A stretch of DNA of 64,000 bases, from assembly GCA_965178585.1 (NCBI GenBank), contig OZ238267.1, positions 496,001-560,000 of the forward strand. The letters are read 5' to 3'. This DNA comes from Marifrigoribacter sp965178585 (GTDB taxonomy: Bacteria > Bacteroidota > Bacteroidia > Flavobacteriales > Flavobacteriaceae). Positions 17,364 to 25,804 of the stretch are shown in pieces. The notes below the pieces were generated by a model. The model had not been told where the DNA came from, made no database searches, and was given only the letters and a program-made list of their open reading frames with translations. Position 1 is the first letter of the stretch. Every line of letters starts with the position of its first letter. The translations under genes were made by a program, and so were the position numbers.

Positions 17364-18206
17364 TTATTCTTCTTCTGAAGCAGCGGGCTTAACATCTACT
17401 GCAGCAACTCTTTTACGAGTAGTTTTCGCTTTTGCTTTTGGAGTTTCCGCTTTAGGCGCTTCTGTTTTTGGTGCTTCTGCTTTTTTCTCAGCAGCAGCTT
17501 TGTCATTAGCACCTTTACGGTTACTAAGTCCTTCAATTACAGCATTAGAAACACTAGTCATAATTTTATCAATCGATTTTGAAGCATCATCGTTAGATGG
17601 GATTACATAATCAATAATATTAGGATCACAGTTAGTATCTACCATTGCGAAGATTGGAATTTTTAATTTCAAAGCCTCTTTTACTGCAATGTGCTCACGA
17701 GTAGTATCTACTACAAATAAAGCTCCAGGAAGACGAGTCATATCAGAAATAGAACCTAAGTTTTTTTCTAATTTAGCACGTGTACGATCTACTGCTAAAC
17801 GTTCTTTTTTAGATAAAGATTTAAAAGTACCATCTTCTTTTGAACGATCAATAGCAGCCATTTTCTTAACAGCTTTTCTTATTGTTACAAAGTTAGTAAG
17901 CATTCCGCCTGGCCATCTTTCAGTAATATAAGGCATGTTAGCTTTTCCTGCTTTTTCAGCAACTATGTCCTTTGCTTGTTTTTTGGTAGCTACAAAAAGT
18001 ATTTTTCTGCCGCTAGCTGCAATTTTCTTAAGAGCTTCATTAGCTTCATCTAATTTTGCAGCAGTTTTGTAAAGATTGATAATGTGGATTCCATTACGCT
18101 CCATATAGATATACGGTGCCATGTTAGGATTCCATTTTCTGGTTAGGTGACCAAAGTGTACACCTGCGTCAAGTAATTCTTTTACTTGTTCGTTGTTGTT
18201 TGCCAT
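17364..18206 (-). CDS. rpsB: 30S ribosomal protein S2
   Basis: This 280-residue ribosomal protein has the S2 core (about 5-225) with GVHFGHLTRKWNPNM (15-29), the RWPGGMLTNF segment near 97-106 and the PIFAMVDTNCDP segment. A roughly 50-residue C-terminal tail follows. It is built from short Lys-Ala-Glu-Pro-Thr repeats (KAEAPKTEAPKAETPK) and ends in basic and acidic residues, which is beyond the usual S2 fold. Confidence 0.97.
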   Translation of the reverse strand: MANNNEQVKELLDAGVHFGHLTRKWNPNMAPYIYMERNGIHIINLYKTAAKLDEANEALKKIAASGRKILFVATKKQAKDIVAEKAGKANMPYITERWPGGMLTNFVTIRKAVKKMAAIDRSKEDGTFKSLSKKERLAVDRTRAKLEKNLGSISDMTRLPGALFVVDTTREHIAVKEALKLKIPIFAMVDTNCDPNIIDYVIPSNDDASKSIDKIMTSVSNAVIEGLSNRKGANDKAAAEKKAEAPKTEAPKAETPKAKAKTTRKRVAAVDVKPAASEEE

Positions 18207-18284
18207 TTTTGTAATAGTTTACGTTCTTGTGTTATTATAGATAGCAACTTTTTCTATTGAAAAGGTTTAGATGCTAAACTAATT

Positions 18285-18299
18285 CTCCGACTCTCGGAG
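18285..18299 (-). promoter_or_regulatory. short hairpin in the rpsB leader
   Basis: CTCCGA (18285-18290), a 3-base loop and TCGGAG (18294-18299) form a compact GC-rich hairpin 79 bases before the rpsB start. It is conspicuous in an AT-rich gap and could be a leader structure for S2 control. That role is inference. Confidence 0.35.
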
Positions 18300-18365
18300 T
18301 AACAGCGTTATTAAAATTGATTGTCAAATAAAATTTGACGGATATATAAGAACTTATAAAATTGA

Positions 18366-18388
18366 TTGGGCACCATAAAGATACCCAA
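18366..18388 (-). terminator. weak hairpin after rpsI
   Basis: A 9-bp stem with two G-U pairs (TTGGG at 18366-18370 with CCCAA at 18384-18388 at its base) lies 16 bases after the rpsI stop. No clear U-tract follows, so readthrough into rpsB is likely. Confidence 0.35.
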
Positions 18389-18403
18389 CCAAATAGTTGT
18401 TTT

Positions 18404-18790
18404 CTAACGTTTAGAGAATTGAAATTTCTTACGGGCTTTTTTCTGACCGAATTTCTTACGCTCTACCATTCTTGGATCTCTAGTTAATAAACCTTCTGGT
18501 TTTAAAACTAACCTGTGCTCTTCGTTTAACTCGCACATTGCACGAGAAATTGCTAAACGAATTGCTTCAGCTTGTCCAGTTGTACCTCCACCGTGAACAT
18601 TAACATTAATATCAAAGCTTTTAGCGTTGTCTGTTAAGTTTAAAGGTTGCATTACTTTATATTGTAATGTACCAGTAGTAAAGTAATTTTCAAACTCACG
18701 TTTGTTAATAGTAATGTTACCTTTTCCTTTGGCAATATATACACGTGCAACAGCGTTTTTTCTTCTTCCTATTTTATGTATTACTTCCAT
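18404..18790 (-). CDS. rpsI: 30S ribosomal protein S9
   Basis: This is the complete 128-residue S9. It has the N-terminal GRRKNAVARVYIAKGKG (8-24), the central HGGGTTGQAEAIRLAISRA (66-84), and the basic C-terminus DPRMVERKKFGQKKARKKFQFSKR-type tail that reaches the P-site tRNA. Its ATG overlaps the rplM stop by one base, so L13 and S9 are coupled. Confidence 0.98.
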   Translation of the reverse strand: MEVIHKIGRRKNAVARVYIAKGKGNITINKREFENYFTTGTLQYKVMQPLNLTDNAKSFDINVNVHGGGTTGQAEAIRLAISRAMCELNEEHRLVLKPEGLLTRDPRMVERKKFGQKKARKKFQFSKR

Positions 18791-19245
18791 TACTTGTTGT
18801 TGTTAAGGTTAATGCTTTTTGGTTTTTGAGCTTCTTGTCCATGCTCTGTACCAACATATACTTTCAAATTTCTGAATATGGCTGCACCTAATTTATTCTT
18901 AGGTAACATTCCTTTTACAGATTTTTCTACAAGTCTCGTAGGATCTTTGTCAAACAACTCTCTTGAAGTCAAGCTTCGTTGTCCTCCAGGGTAGCCAGTG
19001 TGTCTTATGTAAGACTTGTCTTCCCATTTGTTCCCTGATAAAGTAACTTTTTCAGCGTTAATAATAACTACATTGTCTCCACAATCTACGTGAGGAGTAT
19101 AGTTTGCTTTGTGTTTGCCACGAAGTAATTTTGCAACTTCACTAGCAAGACGACCCAATGCTTGCCCGTCCGCATCTACTAATAACCACTCTTTATTTAC
19201 AGTGTTTTTGTTAGCAGATACTGTTTTGTAACTTAATGTATCCAT
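18790..19245 (-). CDS. rplM: 50S ribosomal protein L13
   Basis: This 151-residue L13 has the core motifs WLLVDADGQALGRLAS (21-36), LLRGKHKANYTPHVDCGD (42-59) and the C-terminal GMLPKNKLG (113-121) with the KVYVGTEHGQEAQKP segment. It is the first gene of the rplM-rpsI-rpsB-tsf block and is preceded by a perfect consensus promoter. Confidence 0.98.
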   Translation of the reverse strand: MDTLSYKTVSANKNTVNKEWLLVDADGQALGRLASEVAKLLRGKHKANYTPHVDCGDNVVIINAEKVTLSGNKWEDKSYIRHTGYPGGQRSLTSRELFDKDPTRLVEKSVKGMLPKNKLGAAIFRNLKVYVGTEHGQEAQKPKSINLNNNK

Positions 19246-19300
19246 TTAGTTCTTTGTCTTATTGTTAATAATCATTGTTTTTTCCCTTCAAAAAGGGCTG

Positions 19301-19331
19301 CAAATGTAATACTATTTAATTGAATAACAAA
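19301..19331 (-). promoter_or_regulatory. promoter of rplM
   Basis: On the minus strand TTTG (19328-19331), exactly 19 bases, and TACATTTG (19301-19308) match the Bacteroidota consensus without mismatch. The leader to the ATG is about 50 bases and contains a small hairpin (CCCTT/AAGGG, near 19284-19297). Confidence 0.8.
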
Positions 19332-19454
19332 CAGTCGCAAATTTATTTTTTAGAAGAAAATAATGCGCTCTTTTTTAGTTAAAGTTATTTTAAATTAAAA
19401 AATAGCTGTAACAATTTCACGAAATTGAAGTCTTTTAAGAAATCAATCAACAAA

Positions 19455-22148
19455 ATGAACAAATTTGCACTAATCATCCTATTTGCTTTATGTTTCCAAT
19501 TTATTGGATTTTCACAAGAAGAAAAACCTAGAAAAGAGCCACCACCTAAACCTCCTATAAGAAGTTATACAACAACCTATGTTGATAATGAAAACGCTCC
19601 AAAAATTGACGGAAGCTACGATGATGAAGCTTGGAATCTCGTAGAATGGACTTCTGACTATGTTCAAAATGAACCAGATAATGGTGCACCTCCTATAGAA
19701 CAAACAAAGTTTAAAGTATTATATGATAATAAAAACATCTACTTTGTTTTTTTAAATTTAGATAAGGATCCAGATAATATTGAACGTAGACTTTCAAGAA
19801 GAGATGGTTTTGAAGGTGATTGGGTAGAACTGAATATAGATAGTTATCATGATAAACGAACTGCCTTTTCATTTACCATAACAGCAGCAGGAGTAAAAGG
19901 AGATGAATTTATATCGAATAATGGAAACAATTGGGATTCTAGTTGGAATCCAATTTGGTATGCAAAAACTCAAATAACTGAAGAAGGTTGGGTAGCAGAA
20001 TTAAGAATTCCTTTATCACAATTAAGGTTTAGTAATGATCAAGATCAAGTTTGGGGATTACAATCAACCAGACGATATTTTAGAACTGAAGAGCGTTCGT
20101 TATGGCAACATGTATTACCTAATTCTCCAGGTTGGGTAAGTGAGTTTGGAGAACTAAGAGGCTTAAAAGGATTAAAACCTCAAAAGCAATTAGAAATTCA
20201 ACCTTATGGTTTGGCCCAATTAGATACTTATGAAAAAGAAGAAGGAAATCCTTTTAGGGATGGCTCTGAAACCAAATTTGCAGCTGGATTAGATGCTAAA
20301 ATTGGAATTACCAATGACTTAACAGTAGATTTAACTATTAACCCTGATTTTGGACAAGTAGATGCTGATCCCGGTGCAATTGCTTTAGATGGTTTTGAAA
20401 TTTTCTTTCAGGAAAGAAGACCATTTTTTGTAGAAAATAAAAACATTTTTAATTTCGATATTGGAGGTGGTCCTGATAATTTGTTCTTTTCAAGACGTAT
20501 AGGAAGAAGCCCTCAAGGATATTCTACTGCAGATATTGAAAAAGGTGAATACGAAGAAATCCCCGATTTTACTACAATTTTGGGTGCAGCTAAATTTAGT
20601 GGAAAAACTAAAAATGGTTGGTCTATAGGTGTGTTGGAAAGTGTAACTGCAAAAGAATATGCTAAAATTGAACTAAGTACCGATCAAGATTATTTAGATG
20701 AATTAGAAGAGACAGGAAATAAAGGAGAGCCTCGAGAAGAAATTGTAGAACCTCTTACCAATTATATGGTTGCTAGGCTTCAAAAAGATTTTAATGATAA
20801 TAATTCTTATATCGGTGGAATTTTTACCGCTACTAATAGGAATCTAGAAGGGAATTTAGATTTTTTGCATAAGAGTGCTTATACTGGTGGATTAGATTTC
20901 AAGCATAACTGGAATGATCGAAAATTTTATATTAAAGGAAATTTTGAATTAAGTAATGTAAATGGTAGTACAGAAGCAATAACAAGAACACAAACTTCAT
21001 TAACACACCTTTTTCAAAGAGAAGATGCCACTCACGTAAGCGTGGATACAACCTTAACATCTTTAACTGGTACAGGAGGGAAGTTTCAATTTGGAAAGCA
21101 AGGTGGAGGAAATTGGAGATATTATATAGGAGGGCATTGGAAATCTCCTAAATTAGAATTGAATGATATTGGATTTTTAAGGCAGGCCGATAGAATTACA
21201 CAATATGCTGGAGCAACAAGATTATTTACAAAACCTACCAATTGGTATCGAAGAGCACAGGTTGGAGTAGAACAATTTACAACTTATGATTTTGAAGGAA
21301 ATTATAATCGATTTCAAATAGAACTACAAGGAAATATTAATTATAAAAATAATTGGTGGTCAGACGGAGGAGTTGCTTATAAACCAAGAATTTATAGTAA
21401 TACTGTATTAAGAGGTGGACCAAGATGGCGTTGGTCTGATGAGCACTTTTTCTACTTCTTTTCGGGCACCAATCAATCCAAAAAGTTTAGTGGAACTTTA
21501 GGTTACGTTTATTCTCAAGCCAAGCAAAATAATTTTGGATTGAGAAAATATGAAGCTCGTATGAATTATCAACCCTTAAATGCATTGAGTTTGTCATTGT
21601 CTGCCGAATATGCTTTAAATCCTAATAAAACACAATATGCATCCCAACAAGATTATGTAGGTATAACGAGATATATTTTGAGTGAAATTGACCAAGAAAC
21701 TTTAAGTGCAACTCTTAGAATAAATTATAGCTTTAACCCTAATTTAACATTACAATATTATGGGCAACCATTTATAGCCACAGGTTCTTATTCGAATTTC
21801 AACTATGTTAATAACCCAGTTGCTGAAGATTTAAACGTACGTGTAACATGGTATGATGAAAATCAAATAAGTTTTGAAGATGGTGTTTATAGTGTCGATG
21901 AAAACTTAGACGGATCTACAGATTATTCTTTTAACGACCCTAATTTTTCTTATGTTCAATATCGATCCAATTTGGTTTTACGTTGGGAATACATTCCGGG
22001 GTCTGAAGTTTTCTTTGTATGGTCTCAAGGGATTACAACTTTTGGAGATCCATTAAACGATTTTAGCACCATAGTAGATGATCAGTTATTGAGTCAAAAA
22101 CCTGAAAACACTTTTTTAATTAAAGCTACTTATCGTTTTATGTTGTAG
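19455..22148 (+). CDS. DUF5916 protein with CBM9-like N-terminus and outer-membrane barrel
   Basis: This 897-residue protein has a signal peptide (about 1-20, ending FIGFSQ). I start it at the ATG before that peptide; a TTG 30 bases upstream is less likely. The N-terminal part (about 45-230) resembles carbohydrate-binding family 9 modules (APKIDGSYDDEAW). The rest is beta-rich with many Tyr/Trp/Asn strands, as in large outer-membrane barrels, and contains the DUF5916 hallmark FFVENKNIFNF near 325. Its biochemical role is not known. It may handle surface glycans. Confidence 0.85.
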   Translation: MNKFALIILFALCFQFIGFSQEEKPRKEPPPKPPIRSYTTTYVDNENAPKIDGSYDDEAWNLVEWTSDYVQNEPDNGAPPIEQTKFKVLYDNKNIYFVFLNLDKDPDNIERRLSRRDGFEGDWVELNIDSYHDKRTAFSFTITAAGVKGDEFISNNGNNWDSSWNPIWYAKTQITEEGWVAELRIPLSQLRFSNDQDQVWGLQSTRRYFRTEERSLWQHVLPNSPGWVSEFGELRGLKGLKPQKQLEIQPYGLAQLDTYEKEEGNPFRDGSETKFAAGLDAKIGITNDLTVDLTINPDFGQVDADPGAIALDGFEIFFQERRPFFVENKNIFNFDIGGGPDNLFFSRRIGRSPQGYSTADIEKGEYEEIPDFTTILGAAKFSGKTKNGWSIGVLESVTAKEYAKIELSTDQDYLDELEETGNKGEPREEIVEPLTNYMVARLQKDFNDNNSYIGGIFTATNRNLEGNLDFLHKSAYTGGLDFKHNWNDRKFYIKGNFELSNVNGSTEAITRTQTSLTHLFQREDATHVSVDTTLTSLTGTGGKFQFGKQGGGNWRYYIGGHWKSPKLELNDIGFLRQADRITQYAGATRLFTKPTNWYRRAQVGVEQFTTYDFEGNYNRFQIELQGNINYKNNWWSDGGVAYKPRIYSNTVLRGGPRWRWSDEHFFYFFSGTNQSKKFSGTLGYVYSQAKQNNFGLRKYEARMNYQPLNALSLSLSAEYALNPNKTQYASQQDYVGITRYILSEIDQETLSATLRINYSFNPNLTLQYYGQPFIATGSYSNFNYVNNPVAEDLNVRVTWYDENQISFEDGVYSVDENLDGSTDYSFNDPNFSYVQYRSNLVLRWEYIPGSEVFFVWSQGITTFGDPLNDFSTIVDDQLLSQKPENTFLIKATYRFML

Positions 22149-22809
22149 ATATTTGAAAGATGGTATTGAGTTCTCCCATTTTTTTTATTTCAAAAACATT
22201 TTTTAATTGAAGATTGTTTTTGGAAGCTATAGAGCTTATTTTTTCAATTTCACAATCTTCAGAAAGAATCATATAGGTATGGTTTTCTTTAGATACATAG
22301 GGAGGTAATTGTTGAAATAAGTTTTTAAAATATTCAAAATTTTCACCACAAAACCAAGCTTGTTCTTTAATACTAGTAGGCTTTTTAGGATAATACGGAG
22401 GATTGATGATAATATAGTCGAATGTTATTTTAGCAATGTTTTTGAACAAATTTGAGTGAACACACTCAATAGGTAGCTCATTTTTTTCTGAAGCGGTTAT
22501 TAAATGTTCTAAAGCAATTTCATTAATATCTGATGCAGTAACAATTGCTTCTTTTTTACTTGCAAACAATGAAATTATTCCACTTCCACAACCCAATTCT
22601 AAAAAGGTTTTGTTTTTTAAATCAATTTCAGAAATAAAATCTAATAATATTTTTGTGCTTAAAGTAAGATGAGGAGGAAATACATCAGGATGAACCAATA
22701 CTTGAATATTTTCATATTCATATTTTCTTGGTTTTCTATAATAATAATCTAATCCTTTTTTTAAGAAGGGTTTAGTAATTCGTTTAATTATGAGCCTTAT
22801 TTTTGACAT
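22138..22809 (-). CDS. class I SAM methyltransferase (HemK/PrmC-like)
   Basis: This 223-residue protein has the SAM-binding motif ELGCGSG (71-77), an acidic SAM ribose contact in SDINEIALEH (93-102) and NPPYY (136-140). NPPY is typical of enzymes that methylate a nitrogen in planar groups (PrmC or N6-adenine type). There is no target-recognition domain. It is the last gene of the ten-gene operon. Its start overlaps the preceding stop by one base, and its 3' end overlaps the DUF5916 gene by 11 bases. The substrate is unknown. Confidence 0.82.
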   Translation of the reverse strand: MSKIRLIIKRITKPFLKKGLDYYYRKPRKYEYENIQVLVHPDVFPPHLTLSTKILLDFISEIDLKNKTFLELGCGSGIISLFASKKEAIVTASDINEIALEHLITASEKNELPIECVHSNLFKNIAKITFDYIIINPPYYPKKPTSIKEQAWFCGENFEYFKNLFQQLPPYVSKENHTYMILSEDCEIEKISSIASKNNLQLKNVFEIKKMGELNTIFQISTT

Positions 22810-24329
22810 TATTCTGAATAAAATCCTTGAGTTTCTGGTTGTCGATATTTCCAGATTTTATGCATAACTTTTATTTCATAAGGATATTTGTAAAACCCAG
22901 TACGATAACGAATATTAGAAATTCCTCGCAATAAACTTCTCTTAAATCCTTTAATTCTAAAATCGGTTGCAGTTGGATAATAACCATTCAAAACGGTTTC
23001 AAAATTCATGATTTTATCTACCATTTTAGGTGTTAACCAAGGAGTAAGTGGGTTTTTGCGTAAATCGAAATTTTCCCAAGCAGGATCTAACCAATCTTCA
23101 AGTTTTTTAGGAAAACTAAAACCAGCTTTTTGTATTTGCTCATACAACTCCGATCCTTCAGTGGCTACAGGACTATACAGATAAATAATGATTTCAGCAT
23201 TTGGGTTGATTTCCTTAATCTCTTTAATAAAGTTGATATCCCATTCTATTTGTGTCATCACTTTTTCAGGGGTTTCAGCTGGCATACCTAATACAAAAGA
23301 TAGCTCAGGTATGATTCCAATAGGGTATAATCTTTTAACAAATTCTTTGATAGTTTCACCTGTTTGAGTTCCACCTTTATTCATCTGTTTAAGGATTTCA
23401 TCATTTCCTGTTTCAGCTCCTAAAAAAATCATTTTACAACCGGCTTCCTTCATTAATATTAAATCTTCATCACTGTATTTATTGATAGTATCAATCCTGC
23501 CTTCCCCCCACCAGGTTATTCCATCATTTTTTATTAATTCAGAAAATTCTAACACTCTTTTTTTAGAAGTAAAAAAGTTATTATCATGAAACTCAATAGC
23601 TTCAATATTATAATTGTCTTTAAAGTATTTTACATCTTTATATACTGTTTTAGCTGACTTCGCTTTCCAGCGTCCATTATATATAGGAACTACCGCACAA
23701 AATGAACAAGTAAAAGGACATCCTAAGCTGGAATGGTAACTAAAAGTATTTCTTCCTAAAAAAGTTTTGCTTAAATAATTTTCTAAGGAATAAAAACTAT
23801 CTAAATGCTGATAGGGTAATTCAGGTAGTGAATCTTGTTCTAATAATTCTTCTTTAGCTGTTTTTATAATCTCTCCTTTGTCATTTTTGAAGATGAGGTT
23901 TTTTATTTTAATAATAGAGTCATTGTTATTATCTTCTAAAGCTTTTATTAATGAAGGGAATGCTACATCTCCTGGGCCATTAATAATGTAATCTACAAAT
24001 CCAGAAGTGATACAAACATCATACTGATTTGATGCGAAATATCCACCCCAAATGGTTATGCAATTTGGAAATTGTTCTTTAATTTTTTTAGTAAAAGGAA
24101 TGGCTTGTTTCAACTGAGGGCCTGGCATTACGGTACTACAAAAATATTTAAAATCTCCTGTTTCAAAATAACTAAAAATTTTTTGCCAAGGGTCACTTTC
24201 TAAATTTCCGTCTACAAAAACAAAATTATATTTTCCGTAAATAGCAGCACCTACTTGCAAAATAGAATTTGGGATTCTATGTTTACCATTAGCACTACGA
24301 GGATTAAATATTAAGACTTTGTTTTTCAT
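22809..24329 (-). CDS. B12-binding-domain radical SAM protein (rSAM1)
   Basis: This is a 506-residue BchE-like enzyme. The N-terminal part (about 1-140) has the Rossmann-type cobalamin-binding layout (TIWGGYFAS, DYIINGPGD) but lacks an obvious DxHxxG base-off histidine motif. The radical SAM core carries the cluster ligands Cys204, Cys208 and Cys211 (CPFTCSFC). Elp3/MiaB-type features such as FLGAETGND lie near 300, and a C-terminal extension follows. Enzymes of this class methylate unactivated carbons or form ring bonds. It overlaps its neighbours by 1 and 4 bases, so it is part of the operon. It is the most divergent of the three radical SAM genes here. Confidence 0.88.
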   Translation of the reverse strand: MKNKVLIFNPRSANGKHRIPNSILQVGAAIYGKYNFVFVDGNLESDPWQKIFSYFETGDFKYFCSTVMPGPQLKQAIPFTKKIKEQFPNCITIWGGYFASNQYDVCITSGFVDYIINGPGDVAFPSLIKALEDNNNDSIIKIKNLIFKNDKGEIIKTAKEELLEQDSLPELPYQHLDSFYSLENYLSKTFLGRNTFSYHSSLGCPFTCSFCAVVPIYNGRWKAKSAKTVYKDVKYFKDNYNIEAIEFHDNNFFTSKKRVLEFSELIKNDGITWWGEGRIDTINKYSDEDLILMKEAGCKMIFLGAETGNDEILKQMNKGGTQTGETIKEFVKRLYPIGIIPELSFVLGMPAETPEKVMTQIEWDINFIKEIKEINPNAEIIIYLYSPVATEGSELYEQIQKAGFSFPKKLEDWLDPAWENFDLRKNPLTPWLTPKMVDKIMNFETVLNGYYPTATDFRIKGFKRSLLRGISNIRYRTGFYKYPYEIKVMHKIWKYRQPETQGFYSE

Positions 24330-25021
24330 TTATTTTTTACAAATATATTACCGTGTAACCTATTTATGGGTAATTCATTAATAATACTAATCATTCTTTT
24401 TGCATTAACCCATTCTTTTAATTCAAACTTAGGATATTCGTTCAGGTTATAATTAAAGTAAGTATTGCTTTTATTTAAGAGCTTAATAATTTCAATTGTA
24501 TTAGAAATGAAACCTCCCGTGAATTCAAACTCTATTATTGGTATTTTATATGATAGATTAGATAAAATCTCAAACTCATAACCTTCTACATCAATTTTAC
24601 AAAAATCTGGAATACCATATTCTTTTATCAATGTATCTAACTTTTTAACTTCGACTTCTTCAATTTTATTCCATTTTAATGTATCATTTTTGAAATAGTC
24701 TATAAACTCAATTGAAAATGTTGCAACTTCTATATGATTAGCAATATTTAGGGCTTTTGTTTCATCTTTAGAGCCCACCGCTAAAGATAAATATTTAAAC
24801 TTTTCATCTTTAATTCTCTTTAAATATTTAGTACAACTAGTCTGAGGTTCAAAAGCTATTACGTTAGCTTCTAATGATAAAAACAACTTGCTCTTAAATC
24901 CTTTATTTGCTCCAATATCAAAACATAAATCCTTTTTATTTATAAGATTTGAATAGAACTTTTTATTTAAGTAATTACTTAGTAAAAGCGATTTTGATAG
25001 TCTGTGAATTATTTTAAACAT
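24326..25021 (-). CDS. FkbM family methyltransferase
   Basis: This 231-residue methyltransferase has the FkbM pattern: CFDIGANKGF (33-42) as the SAM-binding loop, an acidic IAFEPQTSC (75-83) and FCKIDVEGYEFEIL near 140-153. FkbM enzymes usually O-methylate sugar hydroxyls or polyketide hydroxyls in secreted glycans or natural products. It overlaps the next gene as ATGA and follows the sulfotransferase by 6 bases. Confidence 0.88.
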   Translation of the reverse strand: MFKIIHRLSKSLLLSNYLNKKFYSNLINKKDLCFDIGANKGFKSKLFLSLEANVIAFEPQTSCTKYLKRIKDEKFKYLSLAVGSKDETKALNIANHIEVATFSIEFIDYFKNDTLKWNKIEEVEVKKLDTLIKEYGIPDFCKIDVEGYEFEILSNLSYKIPIIEFEFTGGFISNTIEIIKLLNKSNTYFNYNLNEYPKFELKEWVNAKRMISIINELPINRLHGNIFVKNK

Positions 25022-25027
25022 ATCACA

Positions 25028-25804
25028 TTAAAATAAATAGTAATCATTAGCTTTATTAAACTTTTCTTTAAAAAGAGAAATTTCAGATTTTGTCAATTCT
25101 TTTTTCCAATTCCCATACGTGCCTTTCCGGATTAGTTTTTTTAACCGTTTATCATTTTTATCAGATTTCTTATTCTTTATTTCTTTAAACGATTGATTAT
25201 TTATGCTGCTTTGGATATGATCCTCATTAGAAGATGCTCCTAAATAAGAGACTATTCTATTGCATTCTGTCGCAGGTGAATCAATTAAATCTTCATATTT
25301 AATAAAAAGTATGTTCTCCTTTTGATATGGTATGTAATGATGGTTCCATGGTAACTTAAACCAAGTATTTAATTTGCTATTTCCATTTAAAACTGCTTGA
25401 ATCATTTGTCGTTTCTTCTCCTTTTTAGACACTAACTTATTGTAAGTTTTTTTGAGTACTGGGTTAAGGGTTAAGTCTTCTTTTGTTGCTAATAGTTTTG
25501 GTAAAAAACTAAAATAATGAAGGCCAGATATAACAACATCACGAGGATCACGGATGATATAAATAATCTTATAAATTTTTAAAGAAGAAGCTTCTTCAAT
25601 TTCATTAAAGCTATGGTGAGATTTATAGACTCGAAAATCTGAAATCCTTTCGTTTCCTTCTCTGTAAAGAGCATCAATTTCATCAAATCCCCAATCACCA
25701 ATTAGTGGGCAAGAAACCAATTCAGCTACCAATCTACTTAACCAGGTAGTGCCACTTTTTGGATACCCAACAACTATGATGTTTTTTTTAACCATTGTTT
25801 TCAT
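25028..25804 (-). CDS. PAPS-dependent sulfotransferase
   Basis: This 258-residue cytosolic-type sulfotransferase has the 5'-phosphosulfate loop PKSGTTW (15-21), the 3'-phosphate loop RDPRDVV (85-91) with a Ser nearby, and the C-terminal RKGTYGNWK motif near 230-238. It transfers sulfate from PAPS to a hydroxyl or amine. A second possible start three codons later would also work. The gene overlaps the upstream flippase by 17 bases. No PAPS-synthesis genes (cysD/N/C) are in the window, so PAPS must come from elsewhere. Confidence 0.9.
   Translation of the reverse strand: MKTMVKKNIIVVGYPKSGTTWLSRLVAELVSCPLIGDWGFDEIDALYREGNERISDFRVYKSHHSFNEIEEASSLKIYKIIYIIRDPRDVVISGLHYFSFLPKLLATKEDLTLNPVLKKTYNKLVSKKEKKRQMIQAVLNGNSKLNTWFKLPWNHHYIPYQKENILFIKYEDLIDSPATECNRIVSYLGASSNEDHIQSSINNQSFKEIKNKKSDKNDKRLKKLIRKGTYGNWKKELTKSEISLFKEKFNKANDYYLF

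Noticed and set aside
19246..19424. Known L13 leader RNA before rplM
   Set aside because: A small CCCTT/AAGGG hairpin exists, but I cannot match it to the described Firmicutes L13 leader; the promoter explains the region.
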